A DNA stretch of 64,000 nucleotides from an uncultured Planctomycetaceae bacterium (GTDB taxonomy: Bacteria; Planctomycetota; Planctomycetia; Planctomycetales; Planctomycetaceae), in contig CALFSX010000091.1 in the NCBI GenBank assembly GCA_937916515.1, positions 22,474-86,473 on the forward strand, in the 5' to 3' direction. Shown piece by piece: positions 53,030 to 62,090 of this stretch. The position numbers and the translations under genes were made by a program. The first letter of the stretch is position 1. Each line of letters begins with the position of its first letter. Under the pieces are notes generated by a model. It saw only the letters and a list, made by a program, of their open reading frames with translations, had not been told where the DNA came from and made no database searches.

Positions 53030-53590
53030 CGCGTGATTGCCTGACAGACGCCTGTTGTCCCTGGGGCTGAACGCAAAATGAGGCTGAACGCCAAAGTGGT
53101 GCTTCAACGCAGCATGTGATCGCAAGCCAGGCCGGTGCTTAAGTGCGATTTAGTCCTCAGGCGAATGCACTTTTTTGCCGGGGTTATACCAGTCTTACAA
53201 GCACAGGTTTTGTGTACTGGACGATTTCCCGGGGCGGTTCGAATTCCTTATTTTGCCAGCATTGCCACGTCATTTGACCTCGCTACGTCAGCGCAGTTGA
53301 ATCAAAGGCATCGATTCAAAACATTCATCCGTTGAGCCGGCTGATTCGGTTCCATTGCCGAGCAAAACGTTCTTTGGATCGTCACATATTTTTGTGGACA
53401 CGATTGAGTGAGGTTCTACAAAGAACCGTCGGAAGAAACTTCTGTTCCGCAAACTGCCAAGCAAGGGCCTGACCCTTGAACCAAATTCGAGCCATCGCTC
53501 GATGACGCCTCCACATTGCTCAGATGCCTGTGAGACACTGCGCACACCTCTGAGTGCATCTTTAAACCCCGAATGAATTGAGAAGAGACT
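53030..53590. other. spacer upstream of the fasciclin gene
   Basis: 561 bases without a gene. GAGAAG (53580-53585) precedes the fasciclin ATG. A CAAGGGCCTGACCCTTGA at 53462-53479 resembles the element A palindrome but the flanks do not match; it may be a decayed copy. Confidence 0.45.
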
Positions 53591-54571
53591 ATGAAAAAAT
53601 TTGTAACAATGGCAACCATCGCACTGCTGGCTTCACAGGTGCAAGCCGGTGGCAAATGCAGACAGTCCACAACCGCCTGCAAAACAAATCATGTGACGTA
53701 TGTAACGACAGCAGTTGTTCACCCCGCTGCTCCGGTTCATGCCGTTGTAGCTGCCAAGTCAGACATCGTGGACACGGCTGTTGCCGCTGGTTCATTCAAC
53801 ACATTGGTTGCTGCCGCCAAAGCTGCCGGTCTGGTTGACACACTGAAGGGAGCCGGTCCTTTCACAGTATTTGCTCCAACAGACGCGGCCTTTGCAAAGT
53901 TGCCAGCAGGTACTGTTGAAACATTGCTGAAGCCCGAAAACAAGGCATTGCTGCAATCCATTTTGACCTATCACGTTGTATCAGGCAAAGTGATGGCCGC
54001 AGACGTTGTCAAACTAACGGGAGCGACCACTGTTCAGGGGCAGAAAGTGGATATCGCAGTCACTGACGGCAAGGTGACCGTTGATGGTGCAACCGTAGTG
54101 AAGACAGACATTGAAACATCAAACGGTGTGATTCACGTGATCGACAGCGTAATCATGCCAGCTGACAAAGACATTGTGGATACAGCAGTTGGCGCTGGTT
54201 CGTTCAAAACATTGGTCGCCGCTGTTCAGGCTGCAGGTCTGGTAGACACTCTGAAAGGTGAAGGTCCATTCACCGTGTTCGCGCCAACGGACGAAGCGTT
54301 CTCCAAGCTACCTGCCGGAACAGTTGAATCGCTGCTAAAGCCGGAAAACAAAGATAAGTTGATTGCAATTCTCACTTACCACGTCGTCGCGGGCAAAGTC
54401 ATGGCTGCAGACGTTGTGAAACTGTCGTCTGCCAAAACTGTGAATGGCAAAGCCGCCACTATTAAAGTGTCAGACGCTGGCGTAATGGTCGATGGAGCCA
54501 AAGTGGTTGCCACAGACATTGAAACCAGCAACGGTGTTATCCACGTCATTGACAGTGTAATTCTGCCATAA
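53591..54571 (+). CDS. secreted protein with two tandem fasciclin (FAS1) domains
   Basis: 326 residues. Signal peptide [19 protein letters not shown] before GGKCRQS. A 35-residue linker is followed by two FAS1 domains, about residues 57-191 and 192-326. They are near-copies: both have DIVDTAVxAGSF, [20 protein letters not shown] (first domain), [18 protein letters not shown], [19 protein letters not shown] and [17 protein letters not shown]. The domains differ at scattered positions, so the duplication is not recent but the copies stay close. FAS1 domains mediate adhesion; this should act outside the cell. A clear terminator follows. Confidence 0.95.
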   Translation: MKKFVTMATIALLASQVQAGGKCRQSTTACKTNHVTYVTTAVVHPAAPVHAVVAAKSDIVDTAVAAGSFNTLVAAAKAAGLVDTLKGAGPFTVFAPTDAAFAKLPAGTVETLLKPENKALLQSILTYHVVSGKVMAADVVKLTGATTVQGQKVDIAVTDGKVTVDGATVVKTDIETSNGVIHVIDSVIMPADKDIVDTAVGAGSFKTLVAAVQAAGLVDTLKGEGPFTVFAPTDEAFSKLPAGTVESLLKPENKDKLIAILTYHVVAGKVMAADVVKLSSAKTVNGKAATIKVSDAGVMVDGAKVVATDIETSNGVIHVIDSVILP

Positions 54572-54599
54572 TCAAATCAGGCGGAAAGCAATGATTCAG

Positions 54600-54632
54600 G
54601 GCGATCGGTTTGATTCCGATCGCCTTTTTTTT
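54600..54632 (+). terminator. intrinsic terminator of the fasciclin gene
   Basis: Perfect nine-pair stem GGCGATCGG / CCGATCGCC with a seven-base loop, followed by eight Ts (54625-54632). It lies 29 bases after the stop. Confidence 0.93.
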
Positions 54633-54761
54633 CGTCAACTCCAAAGTGACCGTGCAGGCGTCCGCAAGTCAGTAGCTGAATGCGTTGTCGCATGAAATAC
54701 GTGGCGTACAAGTCTTCACATCGCTGCCGATTTTACAACAGGCTGTAACACTCGCAGCTGA

Positions 54762-55445
54762 ATGATAGAAAGTTTTGAATCAATGACTGTTGCACTTCCC
54801 GAAACCATGACTGATGATCCAGACACGGATTACCCGTGCATCAGCAAGCCTGCTTCATCTTCGAAGATTTCTGCTGTTGGTTCTTCTGTGGATCTAAAGG
54901 CCATTGAAGGTGCGGTCCGCACGATTCTGACTGCGGTCGGTGAAGACGCTGATCGAGATGGACTGCTGGAGACTCCGCGCCGCGTGGCGAAAATGTACGC
55001 TGAAATGTTTTGCGGACTGCAGCTTGATCCCGGCCGTCATTTGGAAGTAACGTTTCAGGAAGACTACGATGAAATCGTGCTTGTGAAAGACATCGAATTC
55101 ACAAGCATGTGCGAACACCATCTGCTTCCGTTTCGAGGCGTTGCTCACGTGGCCTACATTCCCAATGGGCGAGTCACAGGGCTTAGCAAGTTAGCTCGCG
55201 TTGTTGAGGAAGTTTCTCGTCGCCCGCAAGTGCAGGAACGAATGACTCAAACGATCGCGGATTTAATGGAAGAACGCCTTGGCAGTAGTGCGGTTGCCGT
55301 TGTTTTGAAGGCGGAGCATACTTGTATGTCCATTCGTGGCATCCGCAAGCCTGGCAGTATGACGGTAACAAGCTCAATGCGAGGAGCGTTTCGATCAGAT
55401 CCGGCCAGCCGAGCAGAAGTGATTTCACTAATGAATCAAAGCTGA
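54762..55445 (+). CDS. folE: GTP cyclohydrolase I
   Basis: 227 residues. Converts GTP to dihydroneopterin triphosphate, the first step toward folate or 7-deazaguanines. Zinc ligands Cys117, His120 and Cys188 are visible in [13 protein letters not shown] and [16 protein letters not shown]; the substrate-binding [34 protein letters not shown] and [11 protein letters not shown] are intact. The first 45 residues are a variable extension, so the ATG at 54783 is an alternative start. The queD gene follows after 191 bases on the same strand, which suggests the pair feeds queuosine (preQ0) synthesis; folE could serve folate as well. Confidence 0.97.
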   Translation: MIESFESMTVALPETMTDDPDTDYPCISKPASSSKISAVGSSVDLKAIEGAVRTILTAVGEDADRDGLLETPRRVAKMYAEMFCGLQLDPGRHLEVTFQEDYDEIVLVKDIEFTSMCEHHLLPFRGVAHVAYIPNGRVTGLSKLARVVEEVSRRPQVQERMTQTIADLMEERLGSSAVAVVLKAEHTCMSIRGIRKPGSMTVTSSMRGAFRSDPASRAEVISLMNQS

Positions 55446-55636
55446 TCGCAAGGTTGAAATTTGCCCTGACCACTCATGCTGCCATCGCAACATTCTGAAA
55501 GACAGATGAAGTTTGAATCTGGTCCTTCGGGCGTTTGGTAATAGAGGCCGCTTTCGCCGTATTGCAGCGTCGTTGGCTTCAATCCAGGAAACAATGTTCG
55601 TTAAGTGCAGGGCGCTGCTTTTGTGCCTGAGATTTC

Positions 55637-56122
55637 ATGGAGAAGCTGATGATTATTCAGAAACAGTATAAGTTCTATGCCGCACATCGGAATGAAACGC
55701 TTCAGGATAAGTGCAGTAACCTGCACGGGCATCGATATGGTGTGTGCTGCTATTTTGAAGTCGAACGCGACGGCGAAATCAGCACGCTGTTTGGAGATTT
55801 CGATTCACGGATCGAGCCCTGGCTGAAGGAAAACTACGATCACGGGATGCTCGTCAATAAGCATGATTCGTTGTATGAAACTTTGCAGTTGCACGCTGAA
55901 AGAACTGGTGAAAAATTCCGGTTAAATGTTTTTGAGAGACCGACAAGTGTCGAAAACCTGTGTCACAAACTGTTTACCGAAATTACTCAAATGGGTTTCC
56001 GAATGAGCTGCCTTGAGGTTCGCGAAACAGATTCTTCCGTTGTTCGCTATACTCGAGAAGACTGGGTGGCGGACAATCGCTGCTTCGGGAAACAGGTTCC
56101 ACTACCGGTGAAACTTTCATAG
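55637..56122 (+). CDS. queD: 6-carboxytetrahydropterin synthase
   Basis: 161 residues, QueD/PTPS family. QueD turns dihydroneopterin triphosphate (FolE product) into 6-carboxy-tetrahydropterin in preQ0 and queuosine synthesis. The zinc triad is His17, His30 and His32 (FYAAHRNETLQDKCSNLHGH), with Cys26 at the catalytic position. Further on are GDFDSRIEPWLKENYDHGML (the usual D-F-x-x-L/I region and acidic His/Asp), FERPTSVENLCHKLF and LEVRETDSSVVRYTRED. An ATG at 55649 is an alternative start. The family also has PTPS-I members for tetrahydrobiopterin; the adjacent folE fits either. queE and queC are not in the window. Confidence 0.92.
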   Translation: MEKLMIIQKQYKFYAAHRNETLQDKCSNLHGHRYGVCCYFEVERDGEISTLFGDFDSRIEPWLKENYDHGMLVNKHDSLYETLQLHAERTGEKFRLNVFERPTSVENLCHKLFTEITQMGFRMSCLEVRETDSSVVRYTREDWVADNRCFGKQVPLPVKLS

Positions 56123-56179
56123 CTGGAATCGAAACGGTCGAAAGCGAATAACCACGGTGGGAACAACCGAGTGAGTACC

Positions 56180-56530
56180 ATGCAAACCAGGACGTATCGG
56201 ATCGTGGCACTACTTTGCTGTGCGGCGGCCTTCTTGCTGCTATTCGCGTTTACTGTCAGAGCGTCGATGACACGAGGTGTGCTGGACAATGAATTTTTGA
56301 TGTCGGATGTATGGTTTCAGGTAACGCTGATCGACACGTATCTTGGGTTCCTGTTTGCCTTTGCCTGGGTTGCGTGGAAAGAACGGACAACATGGCTTAG
56401 GTTGCTGTGGTTCGTGCTCATTATGGTGTTTGGCAACATGGCGGTCGCTATTTATGTGATTATACAGATCGTACGACTGCCCGCCGATGCTGATGTCTCC
56501 GATTTGCTACTGCGGCGATCTCGCTCGTAA
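56180..56530 (+). CDS. DUF1475-like small membrane protein
   Basis: 116 residues from the ATG at 56180; a GTG at 56171 is possible. Three hydrophobic segments: residues about 5-26 (IVALLCCAAAFLLLFAFTVR), 48-65 and 75-97. The pattern LMSDVWFQVTLIDTYLGFLF, FAWVAWKERTTWLRLLWF and MVFGNMAVAIYVIIQIVRLP matches DUF1475, a conserved family of unknown function with D-x-W-F-x-x-T-L-x-D-x-Y, A-W-K-E-R and L-G-N motifs as I remember it. It follows queD after 57 bases and might share its transcript, but the connection is unclear. Confidence 0.75.
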   Translation: MQTRTYRIVALLCCAAAFLLLFAFTVRASMTRGVLDNEFLMSDVWFQVTLIDTYLGFLFAFAWVAWKERTTWLRLLWFVLIMVFGNMAVAIYVIIQIVRLPADADVSDLLLRRSRS

Positions 56531-56835
56531 ACGGCATTTAGAGGTCTACATCGGGATTTCGAGCTACCTTCCAGCGGCTTACGTCAACTAAGAATCGCTC
56601 GCCCTGATTTAAGAGATCCCTTACGCACGTTGGGAGTTGCTTTTTGGCGCGTTTACGTCTGGTTCTCATGGCTTGATAAGCTGGCGTTGCAAACGGGCCG
56701 TTTTTCTTCGTTCGTGGCTGCAGAGTGTGCAAATTGGATTAAGGAATCGTGTCGTTACTTGACTCTTGTGTTCTACTGCAGATGCTACGCTGACGTAGCC
56801 CACCTCAAATCCCCTGCAGTTCAAGAAACCCCAAG
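56531..56835. other. spacer upstream of the alkaline phosphatase gene
   Basis: 305 bases between the DUF1475-like gene and alkaline phosphatase. I see no gene. No pho-box-like tandem direct repeat with the usual CTGTCAT pattern is evident. Confidence 0.4.
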
Positions 56836-58488
56836 ATGTCGAATTCTGTTGTACGCCAGATTGTATTATTGATCGTTGTTGGAACCACGGCCTGCAGTGC
56901 AAGGACTTCTTTCGGGCAGGTTCCAGATACGGTCGCTAACCTGCAGGTTCAGGCGGTTCAGCAGAATCAATCCAACTGGGGTTATTGGGGGCCCAATCCA
57001 GACGTGTATTCCAGCTGGAAGACTCACAGCAACCGGCTGATTCCCGTTTACACTTTCGGAATTGGGCTGGATGCTGTGAAGGGCGAAAACAGCGTCTATC
57101 GCAATGAAGTGGCAATTAAAAAACTTTACGGCGAAGTGCCTGAGCAGACTTTGAATCCGCAGGCCGAGTACTTTGATCAAACAGACATTTACCGACTTCA
57201 GCAATCAGCGGTCGCCGCTGGTAAGAAGCGAGTAATCCTGTTTGTATTTGATGGCATGGACTGGCAAACGACTCGTGCTGCAGCGATTAGTCGAGCCGGT
57301 GCTGTCAGCTATGATTCCGGTCGTGGCAAGGGGCTTGCCTTCATCGATTATCGAGGAGTGGAAACGGACTTTGGTTATTTTGTAACCAGTCCTCACAATG
57401 AAGGAACGTCCGTCAATGTTGACAAGCAAACTGTGACGAATGCTGGAGGAAAGCTTCGTGGTGGATACGCCCCCAAACTTTGCGGTAGCGCTCCCTGGGA
57501 TGCAATCACTGACGCAGACTACCCCATTGGCAAAGGCAAAACACTAAAACACGCCTACACAGATTCTGCATCGTCGGCCACATCACTCACATCTGGAATC
57601 AAGACGTACAACAACGCGATTAACGTCGATGCTACGGGGGCCGGTGTGTTACCGATTGCTCGTTCACTGCAGGAACAGGGGTTCGCGATTGGTGTTGTTT
57701 CCAGTGTTCCTATCAGTCACGCAACTCCAGCTTGTGCCTATGCGAACAATGTCCACAGAAGCGACTATCAGGATATCACTCGCGATATGGTCGGGTTGCC
57801 GTCAGTGTTTAACGTGGCTGGTCTGCCTGGAGTTGACGTGTTGATTGGTGCAGGCTGGGGTGAGGAGAAGGAAAAAGATGCGGCACAGGGGGACAATTTT
57901 GTAGCCGGCAACAAGTACATGACTGCTGAAGACCTGTCGACCATCGACGTTAATGCTGGCGGTAAATACGTCGTTGCACAGCGGACGAACGGTGTTTCCG
58001 GATTGCAGGTATTGAATAACGGCGTGAAAGAGGCCATTAAAAAGGGCCACAAGCTGTTTGGTTATTTTGGCGTTGGTGCAGGGCATCTGCCGTTTCAAAC
58101 GGCGAATGGTGACTATCAGCCCGTCATCAGCTTCGGAACTCCCAAGCCGGAAAAGGCGGAGGTTTACAGCCAGGCCGACCTGGAAGAGAACGTAAAGCTG
58201 AAAGATATGGCGCTTGCAGCGGTTGAGGTTTTGAATTCTCGTTCTGAAAATTGGTGGCTGATGATTGAAGCTGGCGATGTCGACTGGGCGAATCATTCAA
58301 ACAACATCGACAATTCGATCGGCGCCGTTCTTAGCGGAGACGATGCCTTTGCCAGTGTCGTTTCGTGGATCGAACAGAACGGTGGATGGCAGGATACCGC
58401 ATTGATTCTTACTGCGGACCACGGACACTATCTGAACCTTAAGAAGCCTGAAGCGTTAATTGCCCCAAAGTCTGCTGCTGCTGAATAA
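56836..58488 (+). CDS. secreted alkaline phosphatase (PhoA family)
   Basis: 550 residues. Signal peptide VVRQIVLLIVVGTTACSART before SFGQVPD. Alkaline phosphatases hydrolyse phosphomonoesters using two zinc and one magnesium. Seen are VILFVFDGMDWQTTRAA (metal Asp139), the nucleophile motif HAYTDSASSATSLTSGIKTY (Ser244), FAIGVVSSVPISHATPACAY (metal His region), WWLMIEAGDVDWANHSNNID (metal Glu, Asp and His) and ILTADHGHY (metal Asp and His). The length fits the family. Its N-terminal 110 residues before the core differ from E. coli PhoA. A bidirectional terminator follows. Likely scavenges phosphate outside the cytoplasm. Confidence 0.94.
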   Translation: MSNSVVRQIVLLIVVGTTACSARTSFGQVPDTVANLQVQAVQQNQSNWGYWGPNPDVYSSWKTHSNRLIPVYTFGIGLDAVKGENSVYRNEVAIKKLYGEVPEQTLNPQAEYFDQTDIYRLQQSAVAAGKKRVILFVFDGMDWQTTRAAAISRAGAVSYDSGRGKGLAFIDYRGVETDFGYFVTSPHNEGTSVNVDKQTVTNAGGKLRGGYAPKLCGSAPWDAITDADYPIGKGKTLKHAYTDSASSATSLTSGIKTYNNAINVDATGAGVLPIARSLQEQGFAIGVVSSVPISHATPACAYANNVHRSDYQDITRDMVGLPSVFNVAGLPGVDVLIGAGWGEEKEKDAAQGDNFVAGNKYMTAEDLSTIDVNAGGKYVVAQRTNGVSGLQVLNNGVKEAIKKGHKLFGYFGVGAGHLPFQTANGDYQPVISFGTPKPEKAEVYSQADLEENVKLKDMALAAVEVLNSRSENWWLMIEAGDVDWANHSNNIDNSIGAVLSGDDAFASVVSWIEQNGGWQDTALILTADHGHYLNLKKPEALIAPKSAAAE

Positions 58489-58573
58489 AGAACAGCCAAC
58501 AGGTGGTTTGAACACTCCAAACTGAAGTGGACTCGAATCCTGTAGTTGCGGCCATTCAGGTTTGGTTGAATGG

Positions 58574-58606
58574 AAAAAAACGCCACGTCATTGACGTGGC
58601 GTTTTC
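58574..58606. terminator. bidirectional terminator after alkaline phosphatase
   Basis: Stem CGCCACGTC / GACGTGGCG (nine pairs, loop ATT) with seven As on the left and TTTTCTGTT on the right. It lies between convergent genes: 85 bases after the phosphatase stop and 100 bases beyond the stop of the minus-strand gene at 58708. Confidence 0.88.
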
Positions 58607-58707
58607 TGTTGTGGACTTGTTTGTTTCACCGGTTGGTGACCAACAAGGTTACGTGCCGTTTGAAGGTGGGCTGCGGATTACTTGAACTGGCAACCTGCAG
58701 TTTTACT

Positions 58708-59283
58708 TTAGTAGCCTTGTCCGGTTGTGTGGTAGCGAGTGCCGCCGACTTCAACATCGACATGGTCTCCATGTCGGAAGGCGACCGGTTGCTGGCTGCT
58801 GCCGTAAGTTCCGGTGTTGTAGCTTCCGGTGCTGTACCCGGAACGACTTCCGTAGTTGTCGTAACCGTAGTTGAAGTTTGTTCGGTAATTGTTGTAGTTG
58901 GGATTAAACTGCGAGTTCAGGCCGTTGTTGTGGCTTAAGCCGAGTGATACCAGTGGCCGCTGGTTTGAGCTGCCCGGATATCCTGAGTAGGCACCAAACG
59001 CACCTTGATACGTTGTCTGTAGACGATTGTTGTAATTGCCGGACAGGTTGTAATTGTTGCCATTCGTGCCGTACCCATATCGCCCACTATTCCCGCTTGC
59101 GCCGTAGCTGGTGTTAAAATTGTTGTTGTAGCGGCTTGTGTTGCCATAGCCCGGATGGCTTTGCCCGTTCCGACACTGTGCCGTTGCATTTTGCGTTGTC
59201 AGGGCACTTGCTGCGACGATTGCAAATGCGAACAGGCCAAGGCTCTGGAAACGGCGTGAGCTCTTTGATGATGTCGTATTCAT
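58708..59283 (-). CDS. secreted Gly/Tyr/Asn/Ser-rich low-complexity protein
   Basis: 191 residues, no family recognised. Signal peptide: SLGLFAFAIVAASALTTQNA, ending TAQ. The mature part is dominated by Asn, Tyr, Gly and Ser in irregular repeats (YGNTSRYNNNFNTSYGASGN, RYGYGTNGNNYNLSGNYNNR, NPNYNNYRTNFNYGYDNYGS, GYSTGSYNTGTYGSSQQP). Only the last 20 residues (FRHGDHVDVEVGGTRYHTTG) look like an ordered strand pair. Composition resembles prion-like or matrix-forming domains, which can bind to surfaces or make fibrils; this is inference. A single cysteine follows the signal peptide (AQCRNG). Monocistronic. Confidence 0.8.
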   Translation of the reverse strand: MNTTSSKSSRRFQSLGLFAFAIVAASALTTQNATAQCRNGQSHPGYGNTSRYNNNFNTSYGASGNSGRYGYGTNGNNYNLSGNYNNRLQTTYQGAFGAYSGYPGSSNQRPLVSLGLSHNNGLNSQFNPNYNNYRTNFNYGYDNYGSRSGYSTGSYNTGTYGSSQQPVAFRHGDHVDVEVGGTRYHTTGQGY

Positions 59284-60081
59284 TTCGACTACCCTTTCTT
59301 TGGGTTTGAATTGTTATGTTTCAAAACTTCACTGATAAAGGTAGAAAGCGAAACCCGTGCCGTAGTCTTTTTGTGTGCGTAAGTTGTTTTATGTAATGGG
59401 TTTGTGTGAATGTTGGTCTCTGCGAGTCCCTGTCTTTTAGACATCGAGTTGATGTCGTGGAAGTTCATGTTGATGTCAGTTTGGTGAACGCGATCGTCAT
59501 TTCGGCGACAGTTAAGTGACTAGTCGACAGCTGTAACAAGTCTCAGGGCCCTGCGAAACGCTTTCCATGTTTAGTGACCTGTTGCAACTGAGGCGTTTCG
59601 GCCGTTGAATGCAGCACCCACCATAAGTTGGGATCTGGTCATTCGCAAAACCTGCGATGCGGTGCTTAACGCTAATCTGGCGGGATGGGTGCTTTGCGTG
59701 CGTCAAACGGAATGCACATTCGGGCACGTCAATTGCGTTGGTCATGAAGCCGTTGCAGAGAAATCAGCAACAGCCAGCACAGAAACAGTCTGAAGATTAA
59801 CCGGCCAACTTGCCGTAGCCCTCTTGACGCAAGCGTGTCAGGATGTGACCCTTAGTTGATTAGACGGAAGTGCATGGAGCGTTTGGTGTGTCGGCAGGCA
59901 AGTGGCTTGTCGCGGCAAGTTCGCCCTGTGTGACGAAAAGTCAGCAGACTTTTTTGATCAGTTGAGTTGAAGAAAAGTGGTAACCGTTTCGGCGATGATC
60001 GCACCTCCTGGGTGGCACCACTTTTGCATACAATGGATTTGTAAGCTTCGTCGATCACTTCAGGCACAAGGAGGAACGTAA
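59284..60081. other. 800-base gene-free stretch
   Basis: Between the divergent gene starts at 59283 and 60082. It holds CCTTTCTTT (59291-59299, minus-strand ribosome-binding site for the low-complexity protein) and AAGGAGGAACG (60069-60079) before the next ATG. Frames within (59512-59745, 59605-59793) have no family signal. I looked for tRNA-like cloverleaves and saw none. Confidence 0.45.
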
Positions 60082-60435
60082 ATGCATTTTGACAAATGGA
60101 GCGCGCGTAACGAGAAGTTGAACGCCTTTTCAAAGACGATGTTGTCGGGCACACGCGAATTGGTGCGAGATTTGAAAATCGACGTGGTAGAAAGCGGAGA
60201 CGTTTTGATCCGCGGCGTTGCACTCAGCTATTATGGCCTGCAGCTTGCCATTCAGGTGTCAAAGAAATTTCGAGAACAGCATCCAGAGTTTCCTGAAATC
60301 CAGTTGCTGCTGAGCCTGAAAGGAAAGTCGCTGAAGCCGTTCCAGTTGACTGGTTCCGGTGCCACCAGCCCCAGTCGAAGAGTGCTTCGATCTGGAATGA
60401 AGCGTCCCTTACCGATGCAGCCTGCTGGATCGTAG
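60082..60435 (+). CDS. small BON-like hypothetical protein
   Basis: 117 residues, start behind a near-perfect AAGGAGGAACG Shine-Dalgarno. The middle has an alpha/beta pattern (DLKIDVVESGDVLIRGVALS, YYGLQLAIQVSKKFREQHPE, FPEIQLLLSL) that recalls a BON domain strand-strand-helix-strand unit. The last 35 residues are basic and Ser/Arg-rich (GATSPSRRVLRSGMKRP). A perfect hairpin (60422-60444) overlaps the stop codon. Minus-strand frames opposite are shadows. Function unknown; probably cytoplasmic. Confidence 0.75.
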   Translation: MHFDKWSARNEKLNAFSKTMLSGTRELVRDLKIDVVESGDVLIRGVALSYYGLQLAIQVSKKFREQHPEFPEIQLLLSLKGKSLKPFQLTGSGATSPSRRVLRSGMKRPLPMQPAGS

Positions 60436-60444
60436 ATCCAGCAG
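60422..60444 (+). terminator. hairpin overlapping the stop codon
   Basis: Perfect ten-pair stem CTGCTGGATC / GATCCAGCAG with loop GTA; the TAG stop codon (60433-60435) lies across loop and stem. No T run follows, so it is either a weak terminator or an mRNA 3'-end structure affecting termination of translation. Confidence 0.45.
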
Positions 60445-60509
60445 TGCACGCGATCGGTTGGTGTGACGGCAGTTCCTGTCTGCGATGGGAAAATTGTCAG
60501 GCCATCGAC

Positions 60510-62090
60510 TTAGTGCCGGAAGTGGCGACGTCCTGTGAAGATCATTGCCATACCGTACTCGTTGCAAGCGGCGATAACTTCGTCGTCGTTTCTTGACCCG
60601 CCAGGCTGAATTACGGCCTTAATGCCGGCTTTGGCAGCTTCGTCGATGCCGTCGCGGAATGGGAAGAAGGCGTCACTCGCGACGACTCCACCCTGACTGC
60701 GTTCGCCGGATTTCATGGCTGCGATAAACGAACTGTCCAGACGGCTCATCTGCCCTGCTCCAGCCCCCAACAACATGCCTCCCTTGGCAAACACAATTGC
60801 ATTGGACTTGACGTGCCGGCAAACTCGCCAAGCAAAACGAAGATCTGTCAGTTCTGCATCCGTCGGCTGGCGTTCCGTAACAACTTTCCAATCGTCTTCC
60901 GGTTGAGGCAGGTCGTCACGATCCTGAACCAGCAGACCACCGGAAACGCGACGATATTCGGCAGCTCCCTTGCCTTCGTCGCTGAATTCAACTTCCATCA
61001 GCCGAACGTTGTTCTTCCACTTTGGTTTGGTGGTCAAAATCTGCAGAGCTTCCGCGTCGTACCCGGGAGCGATGATTGCTTCAATAAAGCGGCCCGGTTC
61101 GCAAAGTCGATCAGCCGTCGCGGCATCGACAATTTTGTTAAGCCCGATAATGGAGCCAAACGCGCTGACGGGGTCTCCGGCATGAGCATTTTCAAACGCT
61201 TCAGCCAGTGTGTTGCCAATCGCACATCCGCACGGATTACTGTGCTTAATGACACACGCGGCCGGTTGATCGAATTCCGCTACGATCAGTTTTGCGGAAT
61301 CCAGATCCATCAGGTTGTTGTAAGAAAGTTCTTTTCCGTTAAGTTGTTTTGCATGAGCGACAGACGTTTTGGGAGCATCGTCTTCGACATAAAACGCGGC
61401 CTTCTGGTGTGGATTTTCGCCGTAACGCAATGAATCTTTCAGCGTGAACGACAGATTCAAGCGTTGTCCCCAGGCGGCATCGGCTTCTGGTGTGTCGGAC
61501 GTGATCTTCGCCATGTAGTCAGCGATCGCTCGATCGTAGCTGGCCGTGGTTTCAAAAGCCGCAGCCGCAAGTTTTCGGCGGAAGGTATCATCAATTGTTC
61601 CTGAAGCTACCTGAGCGAGGACTTCAGGATATTGTTCGGGTGATGTCACGATGGCAACGTGAGCGTGGTTTTTGGCGGCAGAACGAACCATAGACGGGCC
61701 GCCGATGTCGATCTGTTCAATCGCTTCCGGGATGCTTACGTCTGGCTTGGCGATGGTTTCTTCAAACGGGTACAGATTCACAACCACCAGTTGAAACGGA
61801 ATAATACCGTGTTCGGCAATAGCGGCCGCATCTGAAGCCAAAGTTGGTCGGCCCAGGATGGCTCCATGCACTTTGGGGTGCAGAGTCTTCACTCGACCAT
61901 CCATGATTTCCGGGAACTCTGTGTAAGTCGTGACATCAATGACTGGGATGCCGGCGTTTTCCAGAAAGCGACGAGTTCCACCGGTAGAAAGGATTTCAAA
62001 GCCCAGCTCAACCAGCCCCTTCACAAACGTGTCGAGTCCCTGTTTGTCGCTAACACTTACCAACGCTCGCCTGGGCACTGAAGAATTCAT
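60510..62090 (-). CDS. purH: bifunctional AICAR formyltransferase/IMP cyclohydrolase
   Basis: 526 residues from the ATG at 62090; the frame extends upstream only by chance. It catalyses the last two steps of purine synthesis: formylation of AICAR with 10-formyl-THF and ring closure to IMP. The N-terminal IMP cyclohydrolase (MGS-like) domain shows RRALVSVSDKQGLDTFVKGL, ILSTGGTRRFLENAGIPV, GRVKTLHPKVHGAILGR and NLYPFEETI. The C-terminal AICAR transformylase has YGENPHQKAAFY, KQLNGKELSYNNLMDLDSA, CVIKHSNPCGCA (catalytic Lys-His), RFAWRVCRHVKSNAIVFAKG, SDAFFPFRDGIDEAAKAGIK and IQPGGSRNDDEVI. Length and domain order are normal. Cytoplasmic and monocistronic. Confidence 0.98.
   Translation of the reverse strand: MNSSVPRRALVSVSDKQGLDTFVKGLVELGFEILSTGGTRRFLENAGIPVIDVTTYTEFPEIMDGRVKTLHPKVHGAILGRPTLASDAAAIAEHGIIPFQLVVVNLYPFEETIAKPDVSIPEAIEQIDIGGPSMVRSAAKNHAHVAIVTSPEQYPEVLAQVASGTIDDTFRRKLAAAAFETTASYDRAIADYMAKITSDTPEADAAWGQRLNLSFTLKDSLRYGENPHQKAAFYVEDDAPKTSVAHAKQLNGKELSYNNLMDLDSAKLIVAEFDQPAACVIKHSNPCGCAIGNTLAEAFENAHAGDPVSAFGSIIGLNKIVDAATADRLCEPGRFIEAIIAPGYDAEALQILTTKPKWKNNVRLMEVEFSDEGKGAAEYRRVSGGLLVQDRDDLPQPEDDWKVVTERQPTDAELTDLRFAWRVCRHVKSNAIVFAKGGMLLGAGAGQMSRLDSSFIAAMKSGERSQGGVVASDAFFPFRDGIDEAAKAGIKAVIQPGGSRNDDEVIAACNEYGMAMIFTGRRHFRH

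Noticed and set aside
53236..53260. GGTTCGAATTCC resembling a tRNA T-loop
   Set aside because: No matching acceptor stem or anticodon arm within 80 bases on either strand.
60813..61433. Plus-strand open frame of 206 codons opposite purH
   Set aside because: Fully antisense to a well-conserved purH; no independent evidence.
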